From Microbotryum silenes-acaulis (taxonomy: Eukaryota > Basidiomycota > Microbotryomycetes > Microbotryales > Microbotryaceae): a stretch of 64,000 bases of DNA. The DNA is taken from the NCBI GenBank assembly GCA_003665825.1, contig QPFY01000007.1, positions 310,001-374,000 on the forward strand, written 5' to 3'. Below, in pieces: positions 1 to 12,242 of this stretch. The notes under the pieces are model-generated. The model searched no databases. It was not told where the DNA came from and was given only the letters and a program-made list of their open reading frames with translations. The translations under genes and the position numbers were made by a program. Within the stretch, counting starts at the first letter, position 1. Every line of letters starts with the position of its first letter.

Positions 1-2318
1 TCGCCAGAGCCGTGGATTGTGGAAAAGACGGCATCGTCCCCTCCGGTGGAGGAGTGATACCATCTTTGGCTCGAGCCGACGCATCCGAAGGCCGACGCTT
101 GCGCAGGACGTTGCGTTGCCGAGGCGGACTTGCGGTAGGGGACGGCATTTGCGCTGACCGGGCTTCGACCGGACTCGAGGACTGGCTGTCAAGACCACTG
201 TGATACGAAGACGACGCGGGGCTGTTTAAGAGGTGGAGCGGGGGAGCAGGTGGGGCGCGGGGATTCTCAAGAAGCGAAACTCTAGGGTCCGCGCTGGAAC
301 CGGGTGGATTGAGACAGGGAGACAGATGGGGCGAGGATGGAGACTGGCCTTGCGACGGAGCAATTGGCAGAGTTCGAGGCGATGGGGAGGTTGGCGAGGC
401 GTCTCGGTCGAACGCGCGTTGGTGAGAATGCGGCGATTGGTCGATCGGTGAGTCATGACGGGTCGAGGAGGATCGCTCAGGGTACATACTTCCAGAATTC
501 TCCGTTGTTGAGAGCGAAATTGCCGGTAGCTGTCTCGCCATGGCGGGACTGGCAGCGGGGGTGGGAAGATGCGGCTTACTCTCCGGAGACGACTCTCTGC
601 TCGACCCTGAGTATCGACCCCTTCGCTCCGTTGATTGATCCCTCTCCTCCTCCTGCAGTCGTTCCATCGCTCCCGAGTGACTCTTGAGCAACATCTCGCG
701 CTTGGCAAGCTCGACTCCTCTCAGGCCCATCAGCCTTCTCTCCTCCCACGAGCTCGACAAAGAATGCCCGCCCTGGCTCGACGCCCCGTGCCCCATGGAA
801 CTCTCGTGTCCACTCGTCGAGTGCCCGATGCTGGAGGAATGCCCAAGAGAGCTCTGTCGAGCCAGTTGGTCGATCGAGTCGGACGAATCGGATCGCGAGA
901 CCTGGTTGCGGCCGTATTGTGGAGGCAGCGGAGGCACGGCCAATTCGTTTTGCGTAGTTGGCTCCTCCACCGCGACGAAGGGGCGAGAAAAGTTGCGCGC
1001 ACTCGTTCTCGAGGCCACCCGGCCAGTCTGTGCGACCGCAACCGACCATGTTGGAGAGCTGGAGCCTGACAAGGTTGGCGGGGACGCGCCATGCGGCGGT
1101 ACTGTGATGAGATCCGGTCGGATCGCGCGACTCGATTCCTCCGGCCCGAAAGATGTTTCTCGTGTCGGTGTCGAGGCAAGTAGTGCTCTTGGATCGGAAA
1201 GGAACGCTTCGGTTGATGGGGAGTTGTCGCCTATCCGTAATGGACCCGAAGAAGGAGCGAGTGCCCCATGCTGCGACTCGGCGCCGGCGCCGTCTCGAGG
1301 TGGTATCAGCTTCAGCGGCGATGGTCGGTGGTTGTCTGCTGTGGACGCGATAGGGAAAGAGGCCAGTATTTCATGTTCGATCGAGTCGTCGTAGAGCGGC
1401 ATCCCATCATAGGCCTGGATTGCCAGTCGCGAGCCCAATATCAAGTGTGTCAGTGGCGATGCTGCTCCGGGCCCCCTGTCCGTCTCGAGAACTCACCGAG
1501 TAAGGGAACGGATCGCCTCCGTCAACGGTGACGACGCTGGTCGAACTGTTCCTCGGGAACCCAGCACCACTTCTGGTAGTGTACCCCTGGCCCAAGCTAC
1601 GATGCTCCGCTTCGTCAACTTCAAAACTGCTGCGGTTCGGGTCACGGTCGATCACGGATTCGCGCCAGTCGCTGGCCCAGGTGCCGCGATCGGGCGCTAT
1701 CGACTCGGCGTCGTCGGGATCGAGCTGGGCCATCAGTCGCCTCGTCGAATTGAGTCTGTCCAATGCTGATGTGCTTGTCCCTACTCCGTAGTAGTTGTTC
1801 TGGGGGTGATGGTGGGGGTAGATGTGGTGGTGCTCGACGGCGTTCTTGCTCGACTCGCGTGATCGCGGCTGCGGGGCTAGGCTGATCGAGGCGGTCGACT
1901 GCTGGGAAGACGACGGTGCCGACGAGGTGCTGGCGCCGAAGTGCCCTCGATTGTGGCTACCGGAGGGCATCGCATCGCGGTACGAAGGCGAGGCCGGCCT
2001 TGATGATGTCCTCGGGGTGTGTTCTTGCGGCGAGGTAGGCGAGCACGATGGCCCATGACGCGCGTTCGCGGTGGTCGGTTCGCGCGTGTCTTGGCGCACT
2101 CGGCGTGGATGTTGAACCGGAGTCTGATTCGCCGCCGCCGTTGCATTCATCGAATATGATGTCGAGCGCTGAGGATCGTGGGGCCCGTTGTGTCGGCCGT
2201 CGTGGCGGATGTACTCGTCGTATTCATCGTCGTTGTTCGAGTAGGGCGTGGGCGAGTACCCCTGTGCAGCCTGGGCGTAGGCGTGGGGCAGCCGTCGCGC
2301 TGATTCAGGCCCGAGCAT
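1..2318 (-). CDS. Large intrinsically disordered protein, 3' end cut by window
   Basis: Two exons, complement(1497..2318) and complement(<1..1414), separated by an 82-bp intron (1415..1496) with a GTGAG donor and a CCAG acceptor that keeps phase 0. Together they give at least 745 residues without a stop, and the frame is still open at the window edge. The start is the ATG at 2318; codons in frame upstream of it are not ATG. The protein is dominated by Ser, Pro, Gln, His and Arg, with short charged stretches (a DDEYDEY patch near the N-terminus; one probable short helix around 'ELAKREMLLKSH' near nt 700). I see no catalytic motif, membrane segment or known domain. The strongly Ser/Pro-rich composition suggests a phospho-regulated scaffold or transcription/cytoskeleton regulator, but that is a guess. 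The opposite strand is open over long stretches because of codon bias; it is a shadow. Confidence 0.7.
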
Positions 2319-2806
2319 GATGATGACAACGCACGAACGCGAACGCACGCGGCCCTATCGCGAGCGGTGACCACGGCGGGCAGCTGCCAGCTTGTACGAC
2401 GAACGGCGATTGGGGAGACCCTACCACAACAATTCACGCGGAGAGTTTGGTCGACGATGGAGGCGGAGACAACGGGACACGTATATGCTGTAGGTGCGAC
2501 AGAGGAAAGGCCCAGCGAAGCCCGCCTTTGTCGCACCGAACGCCGGCCAGCGCGTCGCGACGAGGTGCGTGCGCTTGGCGTGCGTGCGCGAGCAAGCGAC
2601 GGCGACGCGCCTGTGCCATTGCGCGTGTGAATTTGATTCAGACCAAGGCGCGCCGTCAGCCTCTTCGAAAGTTGGGTTTCGCGCTTTACTTGTTCTCCGA
2701 CCATCTGGTATGATCCTAAATTTAATTGTAAGCGACGCAACAAGCAGACGATATTACCTAAGGGAAAAGTCTCGAATCGATATGATATGACATCCCGCCA
2801 AAAGCC
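2319..2806. other. Intergenic, tail of one gene to promoter of next
   Basis: This 488-bp stretch holds the 5' flank of the disordered-protein gene and the 3' flank of the oxidoreductase gene, both minus strand. No ORF with an ATG and a recognisable product was seen, and no clear TATA box. Confidence 0.5.
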
Positions 2807-5036
2807 CTAGAAAGCAAACGACTCGCGCGTCACATCGACCTCCTTGACCCCGTTCCGATCCAGCGCGAGCAAAGCCGCCGATTCGAACGAAGGAGGACCA
2901 CACAGGTACACCTTGCGATCGGCCAGTTTCTCCATGTGTTGAAGAACCTGTCCGTCGAGTCGGCCTGGGTGCTGTTCGAGCTTGACGGTCAAGGGGAGGT
3001 GTGCAGAGGCCGCGTCGATCGTTTCACCAGAGTCCGAAGTGCAGAGAAGCACGCGCAGTCGAAGCGAGGTGGTCGATGCGCTAACTGGCATGGCTTCTCT
3101 GATCAGATCCAGCATGATCTTGGGTTCACGAGTCGAGACGACCAAATCGACATCCCACACCCCGGCCGATAACTCTTGATTTTTGCGCCTGCTCAACTCG
3201 CCGAGGAAAGCCAGGAAAGGGGTCACGCCTACGCCACCCGCGAGTAGAAGCAACGGCGTCGGCTTCGAAGGCAACACGAACGTTCCTCCCACACCCAAAA
3301 GAGGGAGCTTGAGACCGGGAACAATGGCACCCTTGTTATCACGCTTCTTTCTGTCCCAGTAGGCGCCAAATGAGAAGAAGCGCGACGACACTCGGCCCGT
3401 CGCCACTCGTCGCATCGTGATTGAGAAGCGCCGCGGGTTCTCCGGCGTGGGCGGGTGAGAGATTGTCCTATGAGAGCATGGAAAGATCTCACATAATGAG
3501 TATTCTGATCGCGATTGTGGACGATCTGCACTGCGAACTCACCAAGTCCTGACTCCATCTTCGTTCGGGGCCCCCTCATTTCCTCTGCTCATATGCCTGT
3601 ACGCGATCGTGCCAATGAAAGGGGTGTTGTCTAACACGGCATATTGACCAGCTTGTACTCTAAGTGTACTCGAAGTCTCAAAGGTGAATGTTGCCAGATC
3701 GGCATCCCGATTGTCGACTTCGACCCCATCGTCATTGTTGCTGTTGTAGAACTGAATCGCCGTAAGCTTGGCCGTGAGGTCGCTCGCAGCGGAGAACTCT
3801 TGTTCTTCCACGAGGTAGCGGATCGGCGGGTTGTACGGACTCGGTTCCATGACACTCCTGCTGGACTGGCGGAACGGCAGGGCATCGCGCACGAGCGTGT
3901 AACCCGTGACCTTGAACAAGGACACGATCGGTCGCGCGCGGGGCATGACCGCCTTGGCTTCGTCGCCCACGACCGTGCGGCCTTCGGTGGTCAAGTACAG
4001 CACGTCCCCGGTCTCGAAGCACGGCAAGACGATTCCGGCATGTTTATCCGTCGAGAGGTTGCCCAACGAAGTCAGGTGTCGGTTGCCTGAGAAATCTGGC
4101 AGGACGATCGTTCGCTGATCGGCCCGAACACGGATGAAGCCTGGTCGACCACCTCGGATATTGCATCCCATGTGAGGAAGCGTTCGATCAGTCGTGCCCG
4201 TGGGAATGTAGTTGGTGCCTAGGAACGCTTGGTCGCGGGACTTGATAAAGTCGATGACCGCTTGAGGAAGCACGTCCGTCGGTGACATGTCAAGATTCTC
4301 GAGTTGGACCGACGGTTTGGCACGCGGGTAGGATTCCAGGTTGCGAGCTGTGACGTACTTGGGGCAGTTCCTGATTATCAAAGAGACCATTCAACTCGTC
4401 AGTGGGACTTTTGCAGCTTCAACGTCTGCAATCCGCCCGGGGCCGATGTTAGAACTTACCCCATGGCTTCCATCACTCGAATATCAATGATCACTTCCTT
4501 GTCATTCCACCTCACGTTCTTGGCCATCCCAGCAAGCTTGTTGCGCCTTCGTGACCAAAGCTCGATGCCAACACCAGCAACCAAGGCTTCGACGGATTTG
4601 ACGGCGGAAGAAGTTTCCAGCTCCGAGCCAAGCGTACGAGCGATCGGTTCGCCTGGCCACGTCTGCGCCTTGATCTCGATCCAACGTGGATCATCGGAGG
4701 TGATGAAACCTGGTACTCCGTCTTGTCCGGCGAGTAGACTGGTCCATACCCTTCCGTCGGCGGCTTTGGTCGTCAGAGGGAGGAAGCTGATGTTGCTCGT
4801 GTGGAACAGGCGCTGTTAGAGATGTCAGCTGCCTCGCAGCTCTATAGGCACTGGCACACCGAAGGGCTCACATGTTGTTCAGGAAGATAAGGCGCAATAT
4901 AGTCGACATCGCCGGCGATTTCGTCCAACTCGATCTCGGCCAGCCTCTGCATGCGTTGCACGGCTTGAGGCCACCCGAGGTACACAGCCTGGTCGATTTG
5001 CGAGCCGTGGTCCATCGCTGCTTGGACTCCGATCAT
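2807..5036 (-). CDS. PNPOx-like FMN domain fused to FNR-like FAD/NAD(P)H oxidoreductase
   Basis: Exons complement(4872..5036), (4460..4812), (3543..4370), (2807..3467); all junctions keep frame and give 668 residues. The N-terminal half is a pyridoxamine-phosphate-oxidase-like split barrel: it contains 'LFHTSNISFLPLTT', 'IPTGTTDRTLPHMGCN' and 'RGGRPGFIRV', which in this family contact FMN. The C-terminal third is ferredoxin-NADP reductase-like: 'RTWTISHPP' is the FAD-binding R-x-W/Y-T/S motif, 'LLLAGGVGVTPFLAFL' the nucleotide pyrophosphate loop, and 'VYLCGPPSF' the NAD(P)-binding CGPP motif. No C-terminal 2Fe-2S ferredoxin domain is present. The family is a predicted flavin-dependent electron-transfer oxidoreductase, probably cytosolic; its substrate is unknown. 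The first exon is uncertain: the ATG at 5036 is the nearest start, but homologues begin slightly further upstream, so a small 5' exon between 5080 and 5350 may be missing. Confidence 0.82.
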
Positions 5037-5861
5037 GTTGGACTCGGGTTGACCGGGATAGCTGGACCAGTTATGGAAGTGTGTGTGAGAGAGAGAGAGG
5101 AAGGAAGGAGACGGTTGTCCGTGGTCAGAACGAACACCGCTCAAATTGAATGTGGGGCTCCTCTGAGCGCGTGTTCGGAACCAGAGGCGCGTCCGCTGAC
5201 CAAGCTTTGTCCGCATTCGGCACTCAGGTCGTTCCACCGAGTGGCACCGAGAGCCGGGGGTCGCGAGCGGCCTCGCTTCCACGTTTTGGCTGGAAAGACC
5301 GAAGAAAGCTGGGGTAAAGCAATTATTACCTGAAGTAAAGTGGCTCCCATCCGTGTCGAGTCTCACGGTGAGCCCCACCTTCCCGGCCCTTCCGCCGCCG
5401 CGCGCGTGGTTCGAGCTCTTTAGCTGCCCCTTATCCCGAGCGACAACGTCACGGGGCCCCACCTGGCTAGACTTCAAGCACAAACTGTTTCCTCTTCGCG
5501 ATCAGCAACAAGCCACCCACAAGCGTGAGCTCAGGCCCTCATAGTTCAGGGGTGGGCTACGACAAAAACAGGAAACAATCCCAAGGGGGTACTTGCTTCG
5601 GGCCGTTGCCGGTCGGGGACCCGGACTCGTTCCGAATCCCGAGCGCACTAGATGATCGTCGCCCGTGTGGCACGAACCTCCAGCACCGCCCATCTCAGTG
5701 GATCGCGATTTGATCATGACACGACAGGTCGATGTAGAGGTGATGTGATGCAGGGATGAAGGGGCATGGGTTGTATAAGAGCTGGAAGAACTGAGTTTGC
5801 TCTCTTGACTTTCTCCTCCATACTTTCCTCATCTTGTCACTTGTTCCTCACCGTTATTATC
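5037..5861. other. Divergent promoter region
   Basis: This region separates the minus-strand oxidoreductase from the plus-strand secreted-protein gene, so it should hold both promoters. It contains a short GA-rich run at about 5087-5105 and may contain an unannotated 5' exon of the oxidoreductase. No other gene is supported. Confidence 0.5.
5774..5780 (+). promoter_or_regulatory. Candidate TATA box for secreted-protein gene
   Basis: TATAAGA lies 88 bp upstream of the ATG at 5862, a plausible distance for a fungal TATA element. It is assigned from sequence and position only. Confidence 0.35.
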
Positions 5862-6835
5862 ATGCTCGCTTGCACCTCCACTCTTTTCTCGGGTGAGACT
5901 GTTCCTGCACTATACCGAGCTTTTTCGAAGGCTCGAACTGACTTTTCCCCTCACTTCACAGTCTCCCTTATCTCATTGACCAACCTCGTCACTGCTCTGC
6001 CCACCTTCGGAAATGACTATCTCCTGGGCCCTCGCGAGCTCCTAGTCTCTTCTCACGCCGACCTCCGCGTGCGAACCACCTCGGCTACCTCCAACGGTTC
6101 CGTCTCAACCTTCGCCAAGTCCGCGATCAACAGCGTTGCGGGGATTTATGTCTGCGCTCTGGATTGCGCGGATCTTTGGACGGTTTGTGAGTGGTCTCTC
6201 ATGTGTGAATAGGGGCTTACGGCTGCTGTCAGTCCAGTCGTTGCTAACGAGGATCTTGATCTACGGTGGCTCTGCGGATGATGTAGACACGAAATGTGAT
6301 CTCACCAACTCGACGTTAGTCGACAGCTGCTTGTGCAACGTCGATGATGTGAGAGCCCTTCCCCTGAGGACCGGCCGAGGTGAACGGTAGACGAACGAGC
6401 TGCTGACGCCTGTCGGCTCTTCACTTCTCTCCCAGAACGACGCTTGGGCAATATGCACCTCGTGCATTGCGGTTCGTCAAGGGAACATCACCGCTCAACT
6501 GAACTATACTGGCACCGCGCAAAATGTCTATGCTTCCGGATGTGGGAGGGCGTAAGTCTGCAGCTCAGAACATCGATGAGAGCTTTTTCCGACGCATCTG
6601 ATGACGTTGATCGATATACCTCATTATTATTGCCAGTATCAACTATACCACGAGCGGCTTGGTAGCAACCTACACCAGCTCCAATTCGAGTTCGACGCCC
6701 ACCTCGTCCAAGTCTGCCTCGTCAACCTCAATGGGAAAGACTTCGTCCGCAGCGGCTAGTTCGGTCTACATGACCGAGGGCGGCAAATTATTTTCTATCT
6801 TGTCGATGGTGGTCGTTGGAATTTTTGTGTTGTGA
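5862..6835 (+). CDS. Small secreted, cysteine-containing, probably GPI-anchored protein
   Basis: Five exons: 5862..5892, 5962..6186, 6233..6348, 6436..6551, 6637..6835, giving 228 residues. Removing the first 69-bp intron, which is itself in frame, joins the start to a hydrophobic segment and produces a good signal peptide (MLACTSTLFS followed by SLISLTNLVTALP). The mature part has scattered cysteines (CALDC, KCDLTN, SCLCNVDD, ICTSC, SGCGR) and several N-x-S/T sites. A Ser/Thr-rich linker follows, and the C-terminus is hydrophobic (LFSILSMVVVGIFVL), as expected for a GPI-attachment signal. The cysteine spacing recalls fungal cell-surface or CFEM-like proteins, but it does not match CFEM closely enough to name. 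The third-exon acceptor has two in-frame alternatives (6233 or a few bases later). Likely location: plasma membrane or cell wall. Confidence 0.72.
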
Positions 6836-7262
6836 GAATGTTCGAAAAGTGTTAGCTGAATCGCCTGCCCTGCGACGTGCAGCGAGCTAATACTGTATGC
6901 TACGTAGCTCCGGCGCACTCGCGCCCACTCGGAAGTCCGACCTCCTGAACGTCAGAGCCATCATATGTCTTTTTAGCCTTTTATACTTGTATCAGACAAG
7001 CACAGACTGTCCCTTGATTCTGGAATGAACACAGCGCCCCTACTACGATTTGAACGGAATTGCGAAGTTTCCCTCCAGTCTGAAAGAAACCCCGCGCCAT
7101 CGATCACTCGGCGCCGCTCCGGGCCAGAATGTTGAGGGGGGTCCGAGCTCAAAAACTGGCTGCCTTCGCAATCTGGCTTCGCACTTGGAGTTGATCACCT
7201 CGTCGGCTAGACCTCTCTCCCCCCTCTCCAAACACGTCGGCACGCGATCCACCGCCTCCAGC
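6836..7262. other. Intergenic
   Basis: This 427-bp stretch holds the 3' flank of the secreted-protein gene and the UTP18 promoter. No gene or clear element was seen. Confidence 0.5.
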
Positions 7263-9438
7263 ATGGCGAAACGAACGGCCAGCTCCCACGGTAGTAACAA
7301 GAAGGCTTCCTCCTCAGGCAACAAGAAGCCACGAACGGACACTTCGCGCGCTCCCTTGGGCTCATTCTTGACGACTCGTCACAACCCGGCTCGGTCGGGA
7401 AAGAAGGGCAAGGTCGTCTTGGAGAAGGATGAGGACGAGTACGATCTTGAGGAGGCCGTGTTTGGAAGATCGACGAGGGGGAGGGATGAGGAGGGGGAGG
7501 GGAGGGGACGACGAGGGGGAGGGGGAGGGGGAGAGGATGGTGCGGAGGATGATGAGGATCAGGATGGGACGGAGACGGGCTTGGAGAGACTGCAGGATGA
7601 GAGCGTACGTGCACATTGCATTGGGATGTGCAGTCATACGGAACACTGACACTCGATGACTGTGCTTCGACAGCTCTTCTTCTTTGATGCACCACCCATC
7701 ATTGCGAGCACTTCGAAAGCAACGCAGCCTCAGCGCAGCGACGACGAGGATGATGAAGCCGATCAGGAGAACGACGATGACGACGGAGAGATTGACTGGG
7801 AAGCAGAAGATCAACAAGACGCCGACGAAGCATCAGGCGAGGGCTCGGACTCGGACGTTGCACCTCGCAAACCGACCACGCCGAGTATCGTCAAGCTGCC
7901 CCGATCGCGCAACCTTCGACAGGCGGTCTGGTTCGATCCCGCCGACGTCGACCTCACTATCTCGTTGACCAGTGTGGCTCGATTGAGAAAGCTGAGGCAG
8001 ACCAAGGATGAGAATGTCGTCAGTGGGTTGGAGTATGAGACAAGGTTGAGGAGACAGTAAGCCTATCGGGTTATTTATCGCTTCTCGCCGCTAGCAAGTT
8101 CTGACAACCTCATTCCTCCGATCCCCCATAGATTCGAAAAGATGCATCCACCACCTGCTTGGGCCGTCGAGGCACGGCGAAAAGTGCTCAAACGAAAGGA
8201 GAAAGCTGCTCAACAAGGTGCAAGTGGTCTGGCCAGTGATGACGATGATGACGGTGCCGAGGTCGACAGCGATGCTGCCGCTGAAGAAGTCGACGACCTC
8301 TTCCGCACAACGGGCACGATCAAACGAAAAAGGACACGGGGCATCCTCGCTTCGGGTGACATTGACATTGATCGTGTCAGGGATGCTAATCAGGCCGAGA
8401 CATCGGGCAAGAAGATCGTCACGTTGGGCTTCCACCCCCGCGCTCAAGTATTGTTCTCCGCGACCGATGACCGAAGGTTACGGCTCTTCCAAATCGACGG
8501 CATCGAGAACCCTTTGCTGCAAACCCTGCACGTCCCCGAGCTACCCATCACAACCGTTGCGTATCACCCTTCGGGCTCCTCGTTATTGATGACCGGCCCA
8601 CGACCGTACTTTGTCTCGTACGATCTCCAAACGGGTCAGACGGTCAAACGAACGTTGTTGACCGGTGGGCTTGGAGGATCCGATCGAGCGAGCTCGGGAG
8701 GACATGGTGGAATGGAGCGATTCGAATTCTCGCCTGATGGGGACATCCTGGCTGTAGGCGGAAGGAGAGGATACGTCCACCTTGTCGATTGGGGCAAAGA
8801 AGGCGTCGGGAAAGGTGGGCAGGTGTTTGGCGAGGTCAAGATGAACGTCGCGGTCAAGGGGATTGCGTGGCATAAGGAAGGAAAGGAGTTGATGACGCTC
8901 GGGGAGGACTCGGAGGTCTATGTCTGGGACGTTGGGACGAGGAAATGTATCACGCGATGGAGGGACGATGGTGGATTCGGGGCGTGTGGGTTGGTTGCGG
9001 ACGCGTCGAGCAAGTACACCGCAGTCGCGTGAGTGCCCATGCATTCTCGATGATTGATACACCGACCACACCTACTGACTGAAAAATACTCGTAGATCGA
9101 CAACGGGAATCGTGAACTTGTACGACTCTGCGACCTCAAGCCTCCCCGCCTCGGGTTCGGAACGGAAGGCGACCAAAGCGATCGGCAACCTCGTCACATC
9201 CGTCACATCGATGAAGTTCAACCACGACGCCCAGATACTCGCTCTCGCCTCCGCGACGAACAAGGACCAACTCAAACTCGTCCATACCGCTTCGGCGACG
9301 GTGTTTTCGAATTGGCCTACGCAACAGACTCCGTTGCATCATGTGACGGCGATGGATTTCAGTAAGGGCAGCGAGTGGCTCGCGGTCGGGAACAAGAGGG
9401 GCAAGGTTCTATTGTATACGCTCAAATCGTTCATTTGA
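7263..9438 (+). CDS. UTP18: U3 snoRNP component Utp18, WD40 protein
   Basis: Exons 7263..7604, 7674..8056, 8132..9028, 9096..9438; 654 residues, all phases consistent. The N-terminus is basic then highly acidic (EKDEDEYDLEE, DDEDDEADQENDDDDGE), followed by the family-typical 'LFFFDAP' and 'RRQFEKMHPPPAWA' segments. From about residue 300 there are WD40-type repeats (for example 'VTLGFHPRAQVLFSATDDRRLRLFQIDG', shown in part, and 'MDFSKGSEWLAVGNKRGKVLLY'). Utp18 is part of the small-subunit processome UtpB module, needed in the nucleolus for early cleavages of pre-rRNA and 40S assembly. The acidic linker contains a near-pure Glu/Gly run (about 7480-7560) that is repetitive at DNA level and probably polymorphic. 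The start at 7263 is the first ATG in frame; earlier in-frame codons are not ATG. Confidence 0.93.
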
Positions 9439-12186
9439 GAAGCCGGCATTGCCGGGCCTTGAACGGGTTGGGAATTGCAACCTGAGTGCTTTCACGATAC
9501 ATTCTGGGGGTGTGAGGAGACACTACCTATGCTCGAGACCACGACAGACAGAGAAGTAGGGCGTGCGTGCCCCATCATTCCGAGGGCTATGGCTAGCCTC
9601 ACATCTGCGAAGCCTTGGGTCCGAAGTCGTGAGTTGCGCGCACCCGACCGCTGCGCATTCTCGTCCGACGTTGAACACAATCGCAATCCAGGTGCGTACC
9701 TACCTACTTAGGAGATTTTGCGTCCTTCGTTTGCTGAATTACTCGACAGGTAAGTAGTTGGGTCAGGGGGCAGGTACTCGACGGTGTGTACCTGAAAAAG
9801 CGTGCAGCCAGTTCTTCCTGCCAAGGCTTTCGTTCACGCAACCAGCTCGGACCTTCATGTAGCCGTCGACAGCACTGTCTCCGCGGCGTTTTGCGACAAT
9901 GCAAATGGAAGGAAAGGGGCTGCAGGCGGAGTGCACGACCCCTTGGTTGTCCAGCTGAAATGCCGCACCGTTGGAACCCAGTCTCGGAAGGTTTCGGTAG
10001 GTACGTACGTACCCGGGCGACAGCTTACTGTTTCTGTCGTACCTGTTCAAGTGGCTCTTTAAACAGCACGAGCCCTAATTTCCGAAGCGCGAGTCCCGTC
10101 TCTAGCTGTTACCCCGCCCACCCGCTCAACTGGACCGCGACTCAAGCCTCGAACGTTTCTGCGCACGCAAGTCTTGCTCGCCGAAAGAAATCCTGCTCCC
10201 GGGCGGTCTCCACGTCTGACATGATGTAGACCCAGTTGAGGTAATTTGATGAGTCACAGACAAGGGTTTCATGAGGTTGGGAGGTCTGACGAGGGTCGGT
10301 TCCATATTCTAGTGCAAGGGTACGGGAGTTGCCCGAGAGTGACGCTGCCGTCACGTGCTGAGGATCGAACGACTTGGGGTGAAATATCTTCGGAGCTGAC
10401 GTGCCCGCCGCTCAAGGAGGTGGATACGGAGCCTTTTGGTGCCGTGGAGCCTCCTGTGAGTCCACACGAGTGACTACGATATTAGGCTTCCTACCATAGG
10501 GGCGTCCACAGTTCAACGTGGCTGTCAGGTTGCGCACCTCGAACGTGTCGGGCTCGGGTCGCTCGACTCCGATCACTCGACGAGGTTGCCACTGCCGGCT
10601 CAAGCGCACCGTTTGGTCAAAAATCAGCACAGGCATTAAGGAGGTTCATGTTGATCGGATACCTTCCTCTACCCCTGAGCGCCCAGAGTGTTTCCTGACC
10701 TTCGGTTGACACACCCCTAAATGGCAAAGCTTTCAGAGTCACCGCAAAGCCTTGTTGACGAGGCCTTCTGCAACGGACCAACAACCTGTGGCATCCGGGA
10801 CCCAGGGTGATAATGATGCTGATGGCTGAGTAGACTACCTAGGTAGGTAGGTGGCTAGATGGCTCCCTATTGCTAGTTAGGTACTCGTCACAACAAATCA
10901 GGTGTGGGTAATTTAGGCAGCAGGTGTCTGGTCTTTGGTGATTCATGTGGGGGAGGAGTTCAACTGCCACCAACGGCCACCGATTTGATAGCTGTTGATG
11001 TTGAACACTGGAGACACTTTTTCGAGAGGTTGCCCCAAATTCCTACCTCTTTGAATAACTACATCTACTCAGATAGATGTCTATCAAATCAACATCTACT
11101 TATAATCGTGCACCACAAAACACCGCCATCAAATAAGCATTTCTCGCGCCGATCCTTCATTTTCCCCCACGGTCGGGAGGTGCGGGCGGAGCTCGCAACG
11201 ACCTTAAAAACCCCAGGAAGGTCGGTGGGCGCATCGCGCCCCCGAGCCCTCGTTCACATTTCGGTCAAGCACGTTCAAACCTCTATAATAAAACGTGCGA
11301 GAAGTTTGAACTGTGCTCTGTGTCTAGCGCGCCGCTAGTGAGCCTTCGACTCCTTCCCGCGCACATGGCATAAAATTGTGATCGGGCACTTTCATTCGAC
11401 CGCCGCACCGACGGCGGAGGTGTTTGACCCCAGCCCTATCTTATTTCGTGAACCCGCTTTCGTACTTTGGCACCTACGACTGCTGATTTCAATGTCGAGT
11501 GTTTTGCTGGACGTTGTGCCTTCTGTGATGTACCGACATCTGGCCGAAGGTCAATAAAGTTTGTCGTCATCTGTAATGGGTCAATTTTCGGCCTGGATCC
11601 ATCCCAGGAAGTCACGTCTCACATTTGGGCCCGACGCGCGGGGCAGGTTGAACCCAATGTTTCAGATGGGATTGGCGCCTGTAGACCAAGCAGCGACGCT
11701 AGTGGGCCCGCTTTACTTTAGCACTGGTGGAATGATGATGGGCCGCTGGGGCCGAATCATACCACGGCCACAAGGCTGGTGGTTGCAACGTGTCGACTCG
11801 TAAATTTAGCTGAAAAAAGTCGTAGGTTAGGGGCTCGCCTGTGGGCGCAAAGACCGAGAGTGGATGTACTGCACGCGAGTGACGACTCACAACATCCATC
11901 GTACCGCCGGAACATTGTCAGATCTTTTTTGATCTCGAAATGTTTCGGGAGACTCGCCGTCGGCCGACGGACACCGAAGCCAGATGAACGCCGCGGCGCA
12001 CACCGTAGCCGTCGATTTACCTGGTCAGTGTTTATCAAGTCTGGGAGGCTTCATAGGATTTGTGAGACGCCACCGACACAGTCTTCGGTATCCGTTAACT
12101 CGTAAATTGAACAGGCAGTCGCAGCGCCGATCTAACAAATCGTTGAGATTGCGAAGTATCCCCACAGTGTTTGCAATCCTTTCAGA

Positions 12187-12242
12187 GGCAACACGTTTTA
12201 CGAGTTGCTGTTTAGGCAACACTTTTTACGAGTTGCTGTTTA
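12187..12242 (+). repeat. Tandem duplication of a 28-bp unit
   Basis: Two adjacent 28-bp copies (12187-12214 and 12215-12242), each starting GGCAACAC and ending in TTGCTGTTTA, differ at one position. The core TTTACGAGT inside each is the reverse complement of ACTCGTAAA, which occurs singly at about 11798 and 12098. Confidence 0.85.

Noticed and set aside
684..1394. Long plus-strand open stretch opposite the disordered-protein gene
   Set aside because: It is the antisense shadow of the second exon, with implausible composition (rich in Cys/Trp/Arg) and no domain. The minus strand has a proper intron and a continuous frame to the window edge.
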